From contig OX422213.1 of the NCBI GenBank assembly GCA_949130495.1, forward strand, positions 537,215,467 through 537,279,466: a stretch of DNA of 64,000 bases. The letters run 5' to 3'. Every line of letters begins with the position of its first letter. The stretch's first letter is position 1. Source of the stretch: Sambucus nigra. Lineage: Eukaryota; Streptophyta; Magnoliopsida; Dipsacales; Adoxaceae. Under the pieces are notes generated by a model that was not told where the DNA came from, ran no database searches, and saw only the letters and a program-made list of their open reading frames with translations. A program made the position numbers and the translations under genes. Of the stretch, positions 24,035 to 35,985 are shown in pieces.

Positions 24035-24593
24035 TGTTGATACCAAATTTAATCTGCTGATGTGGACCAATAATAAGAGGACACGTGTCAATCTACATGG
24101 CACAATAACAATGAGGAAGTTTATTTCCCCCGACCAAGTCATGTTCTCTCCGAGCAACGAGGAGGACACCCCGAGGAACTCTATCATCCCGAGATACTCT
24201 AAGCACTCCGAGGAACTCTTGATCAACGAGCAACTAAGGCGGTCCGAACTGCATCTCGGCCGTATCATTAATTACCAGACGGACAACTGTTCAACTATTC
24301 ATTATATTCTTGACGCACACGCTGCATTAAATGTATTACCCTTTCATATGTGTATCATTTAATGTATTGGACCTTTCATGTACAGCCCAAGGGCTATAAA
24401 TACCTTGTATCATCCTCATTCAAGGGGACCGGAATTTCTTGAGAGAATTTGTAATCAAGAATTCCACAAACACTCAGCAATAACATAACAGTGGACGTAG
24501 GCTTTATTCCTAGCCGAACCACTTTAAAAATCTTTGTCTTATTTATTTATCTGTGATTGAATAATTAGAGCGATCTAGTTTTTTACATCAACA
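24035..24593 (+). repeat. 3' LTR of the Tat-type element
   Basis: 559 bp, about 99% identical to 17530-18088. It is followed by the TSD GTGTC at 24594-24598. Confidence 0.96.
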
Positions 24594-24598
24594 GTGTC

Positions 24599-25305
24599 CC
24601 AGACGGTGAATCACACATTGTACAACATAAGCATAAAGGCCTTGTCAGTATTCTTTTATCAATCCATTTTCTATAAATATTTCCCTTTGGTTCTAATAAA
24701 GAGATTATAATCATCTATTCTTTGTCTCTTTTTTCACGAACCATTGAACATCACTCAACCTCCATTCGATCGATTTGCAAACACAACCCAGATTCTCTTA
24801 TACTTTCAAATAACCTTTGAAGTTTTAATAATATTATTTAGGGCACACTCCTATGCCTCCTTCATCAGTTAAAATCCAACCCATGTTCTGCTAAAGTTCA
24901 TAAAAAGAATAAAGATAAATGTGGAAGTGTTTTCTGGTTGAAACAACTTAACCTTTCTACATTAATGTAGATGCCTCTTATGTGAAAGTAAGTCCTCTTG
25001 GAAATCTTTCCATAGTTCTATAGTGACGTCTCTTTGGTACTCCGTTTTACAAGCATGATTAGACCCCATATTACTCATTTTTCTACACATCACACTACAC
25101 CTTATTCTATCCATTTGCAACTCTCTCGGGGTGACCTACACCCTCCTACTTAGAATTTAAAACTTGTATGGAGTCATAAAATAAAACATAAATTTATGGT
25201 CTTCACGTGATGTTTCTTTTTGGGAAGTTCACCAAAATGTTCTCCTCTTCTATACGAACATGTTGTTTCTTCTAAAATAAAAGATATCGTTTGCTGTAGA
25301 ATCTT
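24599..25305. other. Non-coding flank, nothing recognised
   Basis: The sequence continues the flank left of 17524. No gene, RNA or repeat border is seen. Small open frames show no family resemblance. Confidence 0.5.
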
Positions 25306-25308
25306 TAA

Positions 25309-26121
25309 GGGTTCGTTTGATTCAAAAGTGGGCAAAAGTGGATATGGCAAAATTTTCCATGGGTAAAATTTGTCATGGAAAATTTTACCTAGTTTTTTCA
25401 CACGAAACTATCAAACAACAATTAGGCGAAATTAAAGTCAATCCAATTAGTTTATTTAAATATTTTAAAAAAAGTTTTTAAACAATTTTAAAACATTTCC
25501 AAAACAGTTTTTCTTTTAATTTTGATAAAACAGTTTTTTTAAATAATTTTTACAATATTCGAAACAGTTTTTCAATTATTCAAAACAATTTTTAAACCTT
25601 TTAAAATAGTGTTTTTAATAGTTTTAAAACAAGTTTTTAATAAAACATTTTTTTAAAACCGTTTTTAAAACAGTTTTTTGACAGTTTTAAAACATTTTAA
25701 AAACATTTTTTTTTATTTATAACAGTTTTTAAAACAGTTTTGTTTAAACATTTCAAAAACAGTTTTTATAAAACATTTTTTAATAAAACAGTTTTAAAAA
25801 ATAATTTTTTAAACAGTTTTTAAATTGTTTTTAAAACAGTTTTAAAACATTTTTTAAACAGTTTGTAAAATAACTTTTAAAATATTTTAGCATAAAAATA
25901 TAAAAAAAGCACTTGTAAGAAGTGGCAAATTGTTTGGCAAATAATTCTTTCCCAAATAGCAAAGCAAAATTTGCCCACTTTTCATGCATTAAAGGTGTTG
26001 TACATTGGCAAATGGGTTGTAGGCAAATTTGTGAATCAAACAGGCCAAAAAGTGAGGCAAATGCCATATTAACCCACTGATTTGACATTTGCCACAACAA
26101 ATTTGCGAATCAAACGGACCC
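25309..26121. mobile_element. Tourist/PIF-Harbinger-like MITE
   Basis: Terminal inverted repeats GGGTTCGTTTGATTCAAAA (left) and the complement of TTTGCGAATCAAACGGACCC (right) match at about 15 of the first 18 positions. The 3-bp target duplication TAA (25306-25308, 26122-26124) and the GGG...GTTTG terminus are typical of PIF/Harbinger MITEs. The length, 813 bp, is long for a MITE. The interior (25440-25890) is a degenerate array of AAACAGTTTTTAAAA. The subterminal parts repeat GGCAAAttt words. No transposase is encoded, and the open frame 25831-26100 (-) is incidental. Confidence 0.82.
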
Positions 26122-26124
26122 TAA

Positions 26125-26965
26125 AAGAATGATATGTGTTCCCTTAAAGGATATTGCCTACAGAATCAAGACCATGCGGTACAATATTGGATTGATGGAA
26201 ACCGAATGTAAGCTTTATGCGAATACTAGAATATGTCATAAACACTACAAAACAATACCCAAAATAGACAAGTATAAAAAACTTGATATACTTTGAGGAC
26301 AATGTTGTCCATCACTGAAATATTCCATCCAGGAGTGAACCATTGTTCTACATTAGGGTTCTCTTCCATAAATTTTTTGTCTCAATTATAACACTGTCCT
26401 CCTTTCTAAATACAACCCTTTTATCTCGACTGAAATACACACCCTTTTTTAAACGAACTTCCTAAAAGGAAACGTGCAGCTAAAAACCTTTTGCTCGATG
26501 AATTTTGACATTGATTCCTTAATACGTAGCTGCTATGAGAATTTACCATAAAAAATACAAGTCAAAACACTACACACACTCATCTTTACACATATACAAC
26601 ATGGGCACTGTATATACAATCTACTTAGATGTATGTACATTGCTTTACACGAAGAATCATGTCTACTAAGGCATGAAAGATGTTTAATGACCAAGCACAT
26701 CGTATTCAAACTACACCATGACCAAAAAGGCGAGCATGTTCCTAATACCTTCCCTCTTAATAATCTAATCCTAAAATACAAAAAAAAATCTAATCTCATA
26801 CAAAACTCATCGCCTGACATCGATTCATACATGGATAAATCATATTTTGACTTTCTTACGGAAAATAACTCTGAGCAAATCACATGCCTTTATTAGTTAA
26901 CTGAAAGTATTATGCATTTGGACGTTCGGGAAAAAAATAAGACTTGTTTGGTTATGAATTATAAT
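26125..26965. other. Non-coding stretch, nothing recognised
   Basis: Overlapping open frames on both strands at 26533-26896 (116 and 87 aa) have no recognisable family and overlap each other. I regard neither as a gene. Confidence 0.5.
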
Positions 26966-27257
26966 ACTATTATATATATATATATATTTTTTTTGAGTTC
27001 CTATTTTAAGAGTGCGGACCGGACATGTGTCATGTCCGATCCGTATTTTAAGAGTGCGGACCGGACATGTGGCATGTCCGATCCGCATTTTTATAATGCG
27101 GACTAGTCTGTATATATATATATATATATATATATTGTATGGATGAGTTCGCATTTTAAGAGTGCGGACCGAACATGTGTCATGTCCGATCCGCATTTTT
27201 ATCGCATTTTAAGAGTGCGGACCGGAGATCCGCATTTTTAAAATGCGGATTAGTCCG

Positions 27258-27337
<80 letters not shown>
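26966..27337. repeat. Palindromic repeat cluster between TA and GA microsatellites
   Basis: Three nearly complete copies of a 31-bp imperfect palindrome (GCGGACCGGACATG, loop of three, CATGTCCGATCCGC) lie at 27014-27044, 27056-27086 and 27164-27194. A fourth at 27216-27233 lacks the centre. Each is preceded by ATTTTAAGAGT. (TA)n runs are at 26969-26988, 27111-27135 and 27258-27279, and (GA)n at 27279-27335. The arrangement suggests a fold-back element with secondary microsatellite growth. Confidence 0.8.
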
Positions 27338-27339
<2 letters not shown>

Positions 27340-29306
27340 CCATTTGTGTAGTGTTAGTTTTTAATTTTTTTTAAAATGGATTTACAAACAAGTTTACCAA
27401 ACACACACTAATATTTAAAAACATATAAAACTAGATTTAAAAAATTTTAAATCCAATTTTTTTAAATATATAACCAAATGGACCCCAAACGTTGTATAAA
27501 CATAGCAAAGAATTCATGTTTCAACGGTTGAGGTTCTCACATAACCCATGGTTGTTATTGAGGAACCCTTGTTACCAAAACCCTTATTGTTGACATGAAA
27601 CAGTCATGTTTTGGATGAACGCTTCTTAATTGTGCTGGGTCTTTGAAGAACTATTATCAATGGATATCTTAATTCTTGATTCCCATTACTGATCTTGTTA
27701 TTGTTGATGATGATGATGATGATAATGCATTATTTTTCTTTTTTTTTTAATTATCCTTTATAGAAGTTGAAGATTATGTCATGATCCCAAAGTCTTCACG
27801 TGGAATATAATGGATTTTCTCTCTATTCCATTTAGTATTTGACTCTTCATTTAATTTAAATTTTTTTTATTTTCTTAATGAATTTGACGTGAGAATGATT
27901 TATAGTGTTATGTGTGCTTAGTGAGTATTATAATCCCCAATGTTGAGTTCCTCTGAAATTACAAGGTGTATATACAATGCCATGAATAAATGTATACATT
28001 TGGATGATGAGAAAGCCTAACATAATCAACTAAAATTTAAAAGATTAAAAACTTTTCATTATTGTCAAATCTTTTAAGTTTGAGTAACTCATGGATTTTT
28101 TTCCCAACTTTGACTTAGCCCGGGAAATGCATACATAGTTGAATCATTTGAGTTTGATTCGATTCCTTTTTTTTTTGTAAAGATAATTTTAAAGGCTTTA
28201 AGAGATTATTATAATTTCCAAAGGTGTTTTTTGCGCATGTGTGTGTGCGTGCATACGTGCACCTCTTTTTTAAAACCAACTCATTTCCATTGAGAGAGTA
28301 TATACCTTATATTGTATCCTAACACTGAAAAAACCTACATTTCTTTGTGTGTTGATCTCCTTGAATGTTTTATGAAGACATGTGAGATTTTGTTGACATG
28401 TTGATCGAGCTTTTTGATCCATTTTGGCTTATGAATGTTCGTTGTCCTTATATCATGCTCCATTTTCTTGAGTCATTATTGATATTATCTTTAAGTTACT
28501 TAGATGAGGCTAGTGTTTATTATTGAATGTCTTTATCCCATGAAAGATCATACATACTTAGAGAAAGATAGTTAATAGAATGCATGTTATAAATTAACTT
28601 GTTATCATCAAAATCAATTAATAATCTTTTATAATCACTGTGATTCACGATGGGTATAAGTCTATTAACAATGATGCAACTACGGAACATGTGTATAACA
28701 TTAAATATGTTCATAGGTCTATATTCTTTTTAGGTAGTGTTGTTACTAAATTTGGAATCAAATAAAAGTATGATCTTCTTAATATCCTTCAAAAATTGAC
28801 AAGAGTGGAAAAATGCCTTAATAACTTGGATGGTTCTTTCGTTATGAGATTCGAATGGGTTTTCTAGATATTATAAGGAAGGCCAGGATAAGGGCATAAA
28901 TACGTCCCATGTTACTAACAATAATATGAATTTATTATTAGGTAATAGGTTTGTATAGATCATCAACATCCTCAGAATTTAAAATAGGGATTTTTTTGTC
29001 AAAATATTCTTGGTTGCGAGGGGGAGTAAATGTTTAATAAAGTTTATGGTAGAAATCAAATGAAAAATTAACAATGTCGTGTTATTTGGTAGACCAAGAA
29101 CTATCCTCTTTCTTAATGGATCTAATTTCATTGATTTAAGCCTGGGTTTGTTTAATATTATGAAGATTATTGCTAAAAATATGTTCCATCCAGTATATGG
29201 ATTTAATTGCCAAAATTTAACAACTGTCTCTGAAAGAGTAACTTCCAGAACATCTAAAATAGGTCTCCCAAAAATCTTTATGTAAATCATGATAGGTGGT
29301 TTCATG
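27338..29306. other. Long non-coding stretch
   Basis: No recognised gene. Overlapping frames at 28979-29305 (108 aa, -) and 29079-29285 (+) are not convincingly related to any family I know. The AT-rich sequence includes an ATG-repeat (GATGATGATGATGAT near 27710) and a TG-rich stretch near 28235. Confidence 0.5.
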
Positions 29307-29850
29307 TGTTGGAATATGACTACGTAATTGAAAGTGGTGGCCCCATAATCTGCCTAAGTAAATGAAAGTGGCAGACCCATTTCCTATAATGCTCCATTTT
29401 ATTTAATGCTCCATTATAAGCTCCACTACAAGCAACCCCAATAAGAGCTAAGTAGATCGATTAAGTTCTCCACCACTATTCCACCAAGGATTTGTTTAAT
29501 CATTTAATCCTCTCTCTAGCAACCTATCTAAAAAATAGATTTCATTGTTGAAAAATACACTAGAAAGTAAGTGAGAGAGCAAGTAGAGAGAGGTTTATAA
29601 CTAAGGTATTTTAATTGAATATGATTACAAGGAAACAAAAAAAAATTAGTTTCATGTGTGAGGGTTCCTTTAATATTTTATGTTGATTGAATGTTCAATA
29701 GAGTGATTGAGTATGTAATACATATTCCCCTCTAGTGAAACCTCTCTCCTCCCCTCTTGTGGACGTAGCCAATTTGGTGAAACATATTAAATATTCGTGT
29801 CTCTAAATTTGTGTGGTTATTATATGCTTGTTTTAATTCATAATTCTATT
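29307..29850 (+). repeat. Probable 5' LTR of the outer copia element
   Basis: It starts TGTTGGAATATG, a common copia LTR beginning. Near its end it has GTGGACGTAGCCAATTTGG, GTGAAACATATTAAAT and CGTGTCTC, a run typical of copia LTRs. A degenerate primer-binding site (GTTGATTTAGCAGCTCAAGG, 29855-29874) follows, where GTTGGTATCAGAGCTCAAGG would be usual. The exact end is uncertain. The matching 3' LTR was not found to the right; the element is cut off near 54712. Confidence 0.55.
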
Positions 29851-29917
29851 AGTAAGTTGATTTAGCAGCTCAAGGGAAAATGTCTTGGGTTGTATTCCAC
29901 ACAAACCAAAAGAGGCG

Positions 29918-32520
29918 TGATTTACACTTGATTTTGTATGTATGTCGTTGATGGACCAAGCTAATCAAAATCCTCAAATACCTACAACAAATATAAAATA
30001 CTAACAATATAGAGGTAAGTAAGGGATTATCGAACCAACTTCAAGGATGAAACACATAAGAGAAAAAATTGTGCAAGTCACTTTTTCTAATTTAATTTTT
30101 TTTGTTTTATATTTTTCTATTTTTTTATGCTTTTTCAATATTAAAACAAATTTTGAGGATGAGTGAATATGACTAAGACTAATAACCAAAAATAAGAGTA
30201 ATCAAACTAAAATAAATTGTGACAAAAATACTAGTGAGTGATGGAAATGAGTGAGTGTGTAACTAAATGAGAGAAAAATATTCAAGGGAAGAGAAATCCA
30301 CCCTCAATTCCCCAAATCAACTAAGCTTGTATTATTTAAATTTCATTAATTTCCAAAACATTTAATCAATTCAAAAGCCAATTCTCATTAAACTAGTGAA
30401 TTAATTAAATACTCTTTTAGAAAAGCAAATTTAATTCCCACAAGCACTACTCTAATTGAATTAAAATTAATCAAATAAATCATCCCCTAGGAAGAATTTG
30501 TCCAACTAATTTTAAATTGAAAGAAATTAATGAAATCAAGAGTAGATGAAAATTAGATTAATATTAAAATCAAATGATAGGTCTATCTCTAGCTTAAACC
30601 ACTTGATCAAATATTAATTAAATATTCATACCTTTCTCAAGGTTGATTTTCCATTTCTCAATGTGAAAATAAAGTGGGGATCAAATATACAACTCAAAGG
30701 AAATTATCAAAATTAAAATTACAAACTAATTTGATTTGGATTCATGAGGGTTTCAATCACCCCTTGAATGAGGTGATTAGCCCTCCATAATCATCATCCA
30801 ATAAAAATTAGAATCAAATAAGAGCATAAAATGAAAATTAGAGAGGAGTAATCAAACCAAAATTGCCTTCAATTGCATAAATTCTTCAATTCATCAATCA
30901 TCTCAATTAATTACAACTCTTAATATAAAAAAGAAACTAAACCACTAGAAAAATTAAAATGTGTTTTTCTATCTAATTCTCTCTCTATTCTTCTCTCCAA
31001 AAGCTCTCCCCCATGAATTTGGGTCTTCATCTTCAATATATAGTAGGCATGGCACACATGAAGTTAAGGGGCATTTTTAGAAGGTTGCTTGGGTGTGCAT
31101 GGGAATGGTGAGGTGTGGGGATAAATGGTGGAGGAAAAAAAATCTGATTTGTGTGCACATGGGGGTAGTTTGGGAAAAAAAAGATAAAGGTTAGTTGGGG
31201 GTATTTGGGTAAAAAGAGTTTAAGTTGGTTAAAGTGGCACATGGGTTTTAATTGGTTTTGGTGTTGGTTTGTTTGTTAGCAGGTGGTAACATCGTGGCTT
31301 GGAGAAATGGGAAATGGGTGAGGTTTGAAAAAGGTTTGGGCTTGGATTCATGGGTTGAAATGGGTATGGGGTATAGAAGATGGGATCAAATGGAATATGG
31401 GTATTGGGGATGGATCGGGTCTCATCAAAGGGTGAATCGGGTCACGCCGGAGCTGTAGAGTCCGGGCAGAGCGCGATGGGGTAGGGAGAGAGAGAGGTCG
31501 GAGATGAAGCTGGGTGCAAGGGTCGGCGTTAGGCTCGCGGTCTGGTCCGGTGTAGGGAGGTGGTGGGCCGGAGGATGGAATCGAAGGTTGATGAACTGGC
31601 CGGAGTTTGGTGGGACACCGGCGGTTTGGCTAGGTCGAGGGATGGCGCTACCGGAGGCAGGGGGTGCTGGCAATGGTCGGCGCTGGTAGGGGGTAAGTGG
31701 CTGGAAGAAGGGAGTAAGGGGGCCAAGGAAAGAAGAGTTGTTAATGGAGGTTAGTTGAGAGGAGAGAGAGGGTTTGGTGGAAGAAGATGAAGTGGGTTGT
31801 GTTGTGTGTGGTGAGGTGTAGGAAGTTAGGGTGTAGGTGAGGATGTGTTTGGGTGAATGTGAATGTGTATAGAAGTAGGGTGTGTGTGTGTATTAATTTG
31901 AACCCTTAAAGATAAAATTAAACTAATAAAATAAAATTCATAAAAACTAAAAATCTAAAAATTAAATTCCTATAAAATAAAAAACTTAATAAAAAGAAAA
32001 AGAAATGAAAAGAAAAATAAAAATGTAAATCTGTTAAACTTAAAAACTAATGTCCTAAAAAGTAAAATCTAATAAAACTAAATTCCTAAAAACTAATCCT
32101 AATAAAATAAAATAAGATAAAAACTAAAACTAAAAAAATTAATAAAATCCAAATAAAATAAAATCATAAAAATAGAAATAAAATATAAAAATAGAAAATA
32201 AAATTTAAAAATTCTAAAATAATCCTAAAATTAAAATAACTCAAAATAAAAATCTAAAAAAAATAAAATAAAAAGGCACAAACTAACACACACGGGTTTC
32301 GGGACATGGTTTAGGCTCGGATGTGGGTAGGCTAGGGTTAGGAAATTGGTAATTTAGCTCCATTTTGCACACAATTACCATGATTTAAGCATTTGAACTT
32401 TGCAATGCACAATTGACCTACAAGATAAACATTTAAGCACATATGACCCATATTACCGAGAATTTGCAACTAAAGTACATCTATTTGGGGTATAAATTGT
32501 ACAGTTTTGGGTGCTTATCA
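29918..32520 (-). repeat. 3' LTR of the Athila-type element
   Basis: 2,603 bp, colinear with 41549-44159. It contains a GC-richer block (about 31240-31800) in an otherwise very AT-rich LTR; overlapping open frames there occur in both LTRs and on both strands and are not genes. An A-rich region of AATAAAATAAAA words lies at 31910-32270. Confidence 0.95.
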
Positions 32521-32533
32521 CACCACCCCCAAA
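32521..32533 (-). other. Polypurine tract of the Athila-type element
   Basis: On the minus strand TTTGGGGGTGGTG directly precedes the LTR start TGATAAGC. A similar TTGGGGGTGATTC at about 34512-34526 follows the pol stop. Confidence 0.75.
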
Positions 32534-34541
32534 CAGAGCGTTGCTAGTCCTCGAGCAATAAGATAGAGAGAAAGAGACAGATAAGAAACCAAAAGTGTAC
32601 CACTTTCGCGGGCACTTGCGATTGCACTTAGCATGTGCAACAAGCCTTTAAACCTATAGGTTGCCCAACAGGACGAGTTGTGTCTCGTGAGGGTTTGCAG
32701 GGAATATACCCACAAAATTCTTTATTTGCAAAATGGCAGTCAATCGCTTATTAGACATAGAATAATCGCATAATCCATCATATGAGAAATATTTTCGGAA
32801 ATACAAGCTAGAATGTGTAAAAAATTTAGCTAAGTAAATACTCAAGGCACATCCTTCCTAGAACTCAACGTGTGTGGTGTGATTCAGTCAGAACGGGTCG
32901 AGAATCACAAGAGTAATTCCTAGATTGCCTTGTCGGAATCAACGCTTCAACTTCAAATCTCGCTAGATATAGCTCTCTCAAACAAACTCTCGAGATATGG
33001 GTTAGTGTATCGCTCTTGTGTGTGAGGAGGTGAGTAAATGTAATCAAGTTCAAACGTCTCACACACACATAAGAAATAACGAACAATTTGAAAGAAAAAT
33101 GATCTCATGAAAGAAATGCTAATCACTATAGTGAGAACGTCGAGTTATTCACCACGTTGACTTTCATTTGCCCGAACACCTAGGAACAATATGGATGATT
33201 ATGGGTGAGGGGGAAAATGAAATGGTAAGGGTATGATATGAAGGATAAAATGGGATGGTGATAGTGATATGAATGATGAAGGATGATGAGTGATGGATAT
33301 GTGATGGGTAAAAGATGGATGCGAAATGGATGCGAAAGAAGAGTTTATACACTTTAGGCACAAATGTCTTTATAAAAATTAACTACAACTCTCTTTTTCT
33401 TTTCTTTTCTCTCTCTCTTTTTTCTAATTTTCTTTTCTTTTTCTCTATATATTTTTTTTTCTATATTTTCTATTTTTGCTATTTTTTTCTCTTTTTTTTT
33501 TTAAACTAACAATGAAGACATTTACATTTGAAATCACACTCTTTTATTTGAAAATGATGGAAGATATATGAATGGAGTGGGGAATGTATGATGTGGGGAA
33601 AAGGGTAGAATATGGTAATGTAATGGGTGAGTGAATGGTAAATGATAAGTGTATGGATGAAAATCCTAGTGATCGGGACAAATTTCAAGACACACATTTC
33701 TTACAAATCGAAAGTGATGTCATTCTCAGTGATCAAGCCAAATTTGAAGAATAATGAGATCATGCAACAATTTAATGCGGACCCAAAGAAAGTTGAATCA
33801 ACTTGTGACTCGGAGATTGCGTAAAACACTCAAAAAGGGTGAAAGGCATAAATCTCACAAGCTAAAGTCTCTACAAGTGATCCTTAAGGTTCTCTGTAGA
33901 ATTGTAGTACTCTTCAAATCTAAACCGTAGTGACATGATAAGTGAGCAAATTTTGTTGAGTCTAGAAATTCATGGTGCAAAATGCCTTGTTACGTATTAC
34001 GTAAGCTATTTAGAAAGAATATTCTCTAGCCTGATTTCTAGACTTTTGAAAAGATGGATGATTGAAAATTCACATCAATGAGTGAGATGAAAGAAACTAC
34101 ACGAAATTTTAAAAATCAGGTTCAACAATCAAAAAATTTCAAAAGAGGTACGATTTTGATAAAATTCCCCACACCCAAACAAAAAGGAACATCGTCCTCG
34201 ATGTTAAGTAAAATGATTTTTAAAATTGAGAGCATAAGGTAGGAAAGAGATTACCAGAATGAACCGCTAATGAAGTAGACATGTGAAGCCAAGAATGAAA
34301 CCTGAATGAGAAGAAAACAAAATTATACTTGTTCATAACATGGTAAAGCATAGGGTGATGTGAAACACCACCCCAAAACAGGATGAGACTAGTACAAGAA
34401 ATGCGGGCTGCCTCCCGGTAGCGCTAAGTTTAATGTCTTCAGCCAGACCGATGGGAACTCACCCAAAAGATAGGAACTAGGAAAGCATGGGGTGGCAGAA
34501 AATTCGGGGGATAAGAATCACCCCCAAACAAGACTGAATAG
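32534..34541 (-). other. Region between pol and 3' LTR; no env-like gene visible
   Basis: About 2 kb downstream of pol, where Athila elements can carry an envelope-like frame. Here only frames below 75 codons occur, and nothing resembling a signal peptide plus membrane anchor is seen. A T-rich block is at 33390-33510. An AACATCGAGGACGATGTTCC inverted repeat (minus strand) is near 34180-34205. Confidence 0.6.
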
Positions 34542-35985
34542 TCAGTCTTCATAAATGGGGTCAACAAGGTCAATCTGTTCTATGTGAGTGGAGCCTAGCT
34601 CCAAGAAGGGCTTCAAGCGTTGACCATTGACCTGAAAGAGGCTGCCATCTTTGGGATTTTGCACGGTGATTGCACCATAAGGGGTAACTGACTCAACAAT
34701 GAAGGGTCCAGACCACCTGGTTTTTAATTTCCCGGGAAAGAGATGCAACTGAGAATTATACAACAGAACTTTTTGACCAGGGTGGAATTCTTTGCGTATG
34801 ATACTTTGGTCATGGATCCACTTCATCTTGTCTGTATAATTTTTGGACAAATCATAGGCATCATTTCTCATTTCCTCCAATTCATTAAGTTGCAGCTTTC
34901 GATGTACACCCGCCTCATCAATATCGAAATTAAGGGCTTTGACGGCCCAATAAGCATGATGTTCAAGCTCGACAGGAAGGTGACAAGGCTTGCCGAAAAC
35001 CAAACGATAAGGAGACATGCCAATTGGAGTCTTGTAAGCAGTACGGTATGCCCACAATGCGTCGTTCAAGCGTAAGGACCAATCTTTCCTATTAGGATTG
35101 ACGGTTTTTTCAAGAATTTGCTTGATCTCGCGGTTGGAGACCTCAACTTGACCACTAGTCTGCGGGTGGTAAGAGAGACCAACCTTGTGGGTAACACCAT
35201 ACTTTTTGACAAGGTGTTCAAAGACTCGATTACAAAAATGTTTACCCCCATCACTAATGATAGCTTTGGGGGTTCCAAAACGCGTGAAGACATGCTCTTT
35301 GAGAAATTGGACCACAACTCGATGGTCATTGGTGCGGCAGGCAATGGCTTCGATCCATTTGGAAACATAGTCAACAGCAACAAGAATATACTGAAAACCA
35401 TGAGAGGAGGGAAATGGTCCCATGAAATCGATACCCCACACATCAAAAATTTCAATAATGAGGATGGGTGTGAGAGGCATCATATGATGACGAGAGAGAT
35501 GCCCAGAGTGTTGGCAATTGGAACAAGCCTGGCAATATTGATGGGCATCTCGGAAAAGAGTAAGCCAATAGAAACCACTTTGCAAAATTTTGGCAGCAGT
35601 TTTCTTGGAACCAAAGTGGCCTCCACAAGCACTATTGTGGCAAAAGGACATAATACTGAGTTGTTCACATTCGGGAACACAGCGACGAATGACTTGATCG
35701 GGTCAATACTTGTAGAGAAACGGGTCATCCCAAGAGTAGAACTTCACATTCGCCATGAATTTGGAGCGATCCTGTTTCGAACAATGATTAGGAAGTTGAT
35801 TGGTAACAAGAAAATTGACAATATCAGCATACCAAGGCAAAGTGGAGATGGAAAATAGTTGTTCATCGGGAAATGACTTAGAAATGGGGATATGATCACA
35901 GTCAGACGTGACAGTAATGCGAGAGAGGTGGTCAGTAACAACATTTTCACAACCTTTCTTGTCGCGAATTTCAAGGTTATATGAA
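34542..35985 (-). pseudogene. Athila integrase
   Basis: From about 35985 the frame resumes after a deletion with LEIRDKKGCENVV. The zinc-binding part follows ([18 protein letters not shown]). Then all three catalytic positions are present: [19 protein letters not shown], and [10 protein letters not shown]. The C-terminal part ([40 protein letters not shown]) is well kept, and the stop is at 34542-34544. From 35651 to the end the frame is uninterrupted for 369 codons. An antisense 246-codon frame here (35118-35858, +) is a shadow. Confidence 0.93.

Larger units (their letters stand above)
17530..24593 (+). mobile_element. Young non-autonomous Tat-type Ty3/gypsy element
   Basis: 7,064 bp with 559-bp LTRs (TGTTGATACC...CATCAACA) and a perfect target duplication GTGTC (17525-17529, 24594-24598). 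The primer site, the 'gggggctt' phrases and the RNase H sequence (YVDGSS..GAG, EYEAMIAGL) place it in the Tat lineage. Gag, protease and RT are absent. Coding remnants are limited to RNase H and part of integrase (21214-22466). The rest is leader and tandem repeats. The LTRs differ at about four positions, so the insertion is recent. An autonomous relative must have supplied the proteins. Confidence 0.93.

Noticed and set aside
26533..26896. 116-codon minus and 87-codon plus frames
   Set aside because: They overlap each other and have no recognisable domain.
28979..29305. 108-codon minus-strand frame overlapping a plus-strand frame
   Set aside because: No motif or family is recognised and codon content is AT-driven; left as unassigned.
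31033..31754. Several overlapping 60-82 codon frames in a GC-rich block, repeated at 42666-43387
   Set aside because: They lie in the Athila LTRs, on both strands and in several frames, without family resemblance.
35118..35858. 246-codon plus-strand open frame
   Set aside because: It is antisense to the well-conserved Athila integrase.
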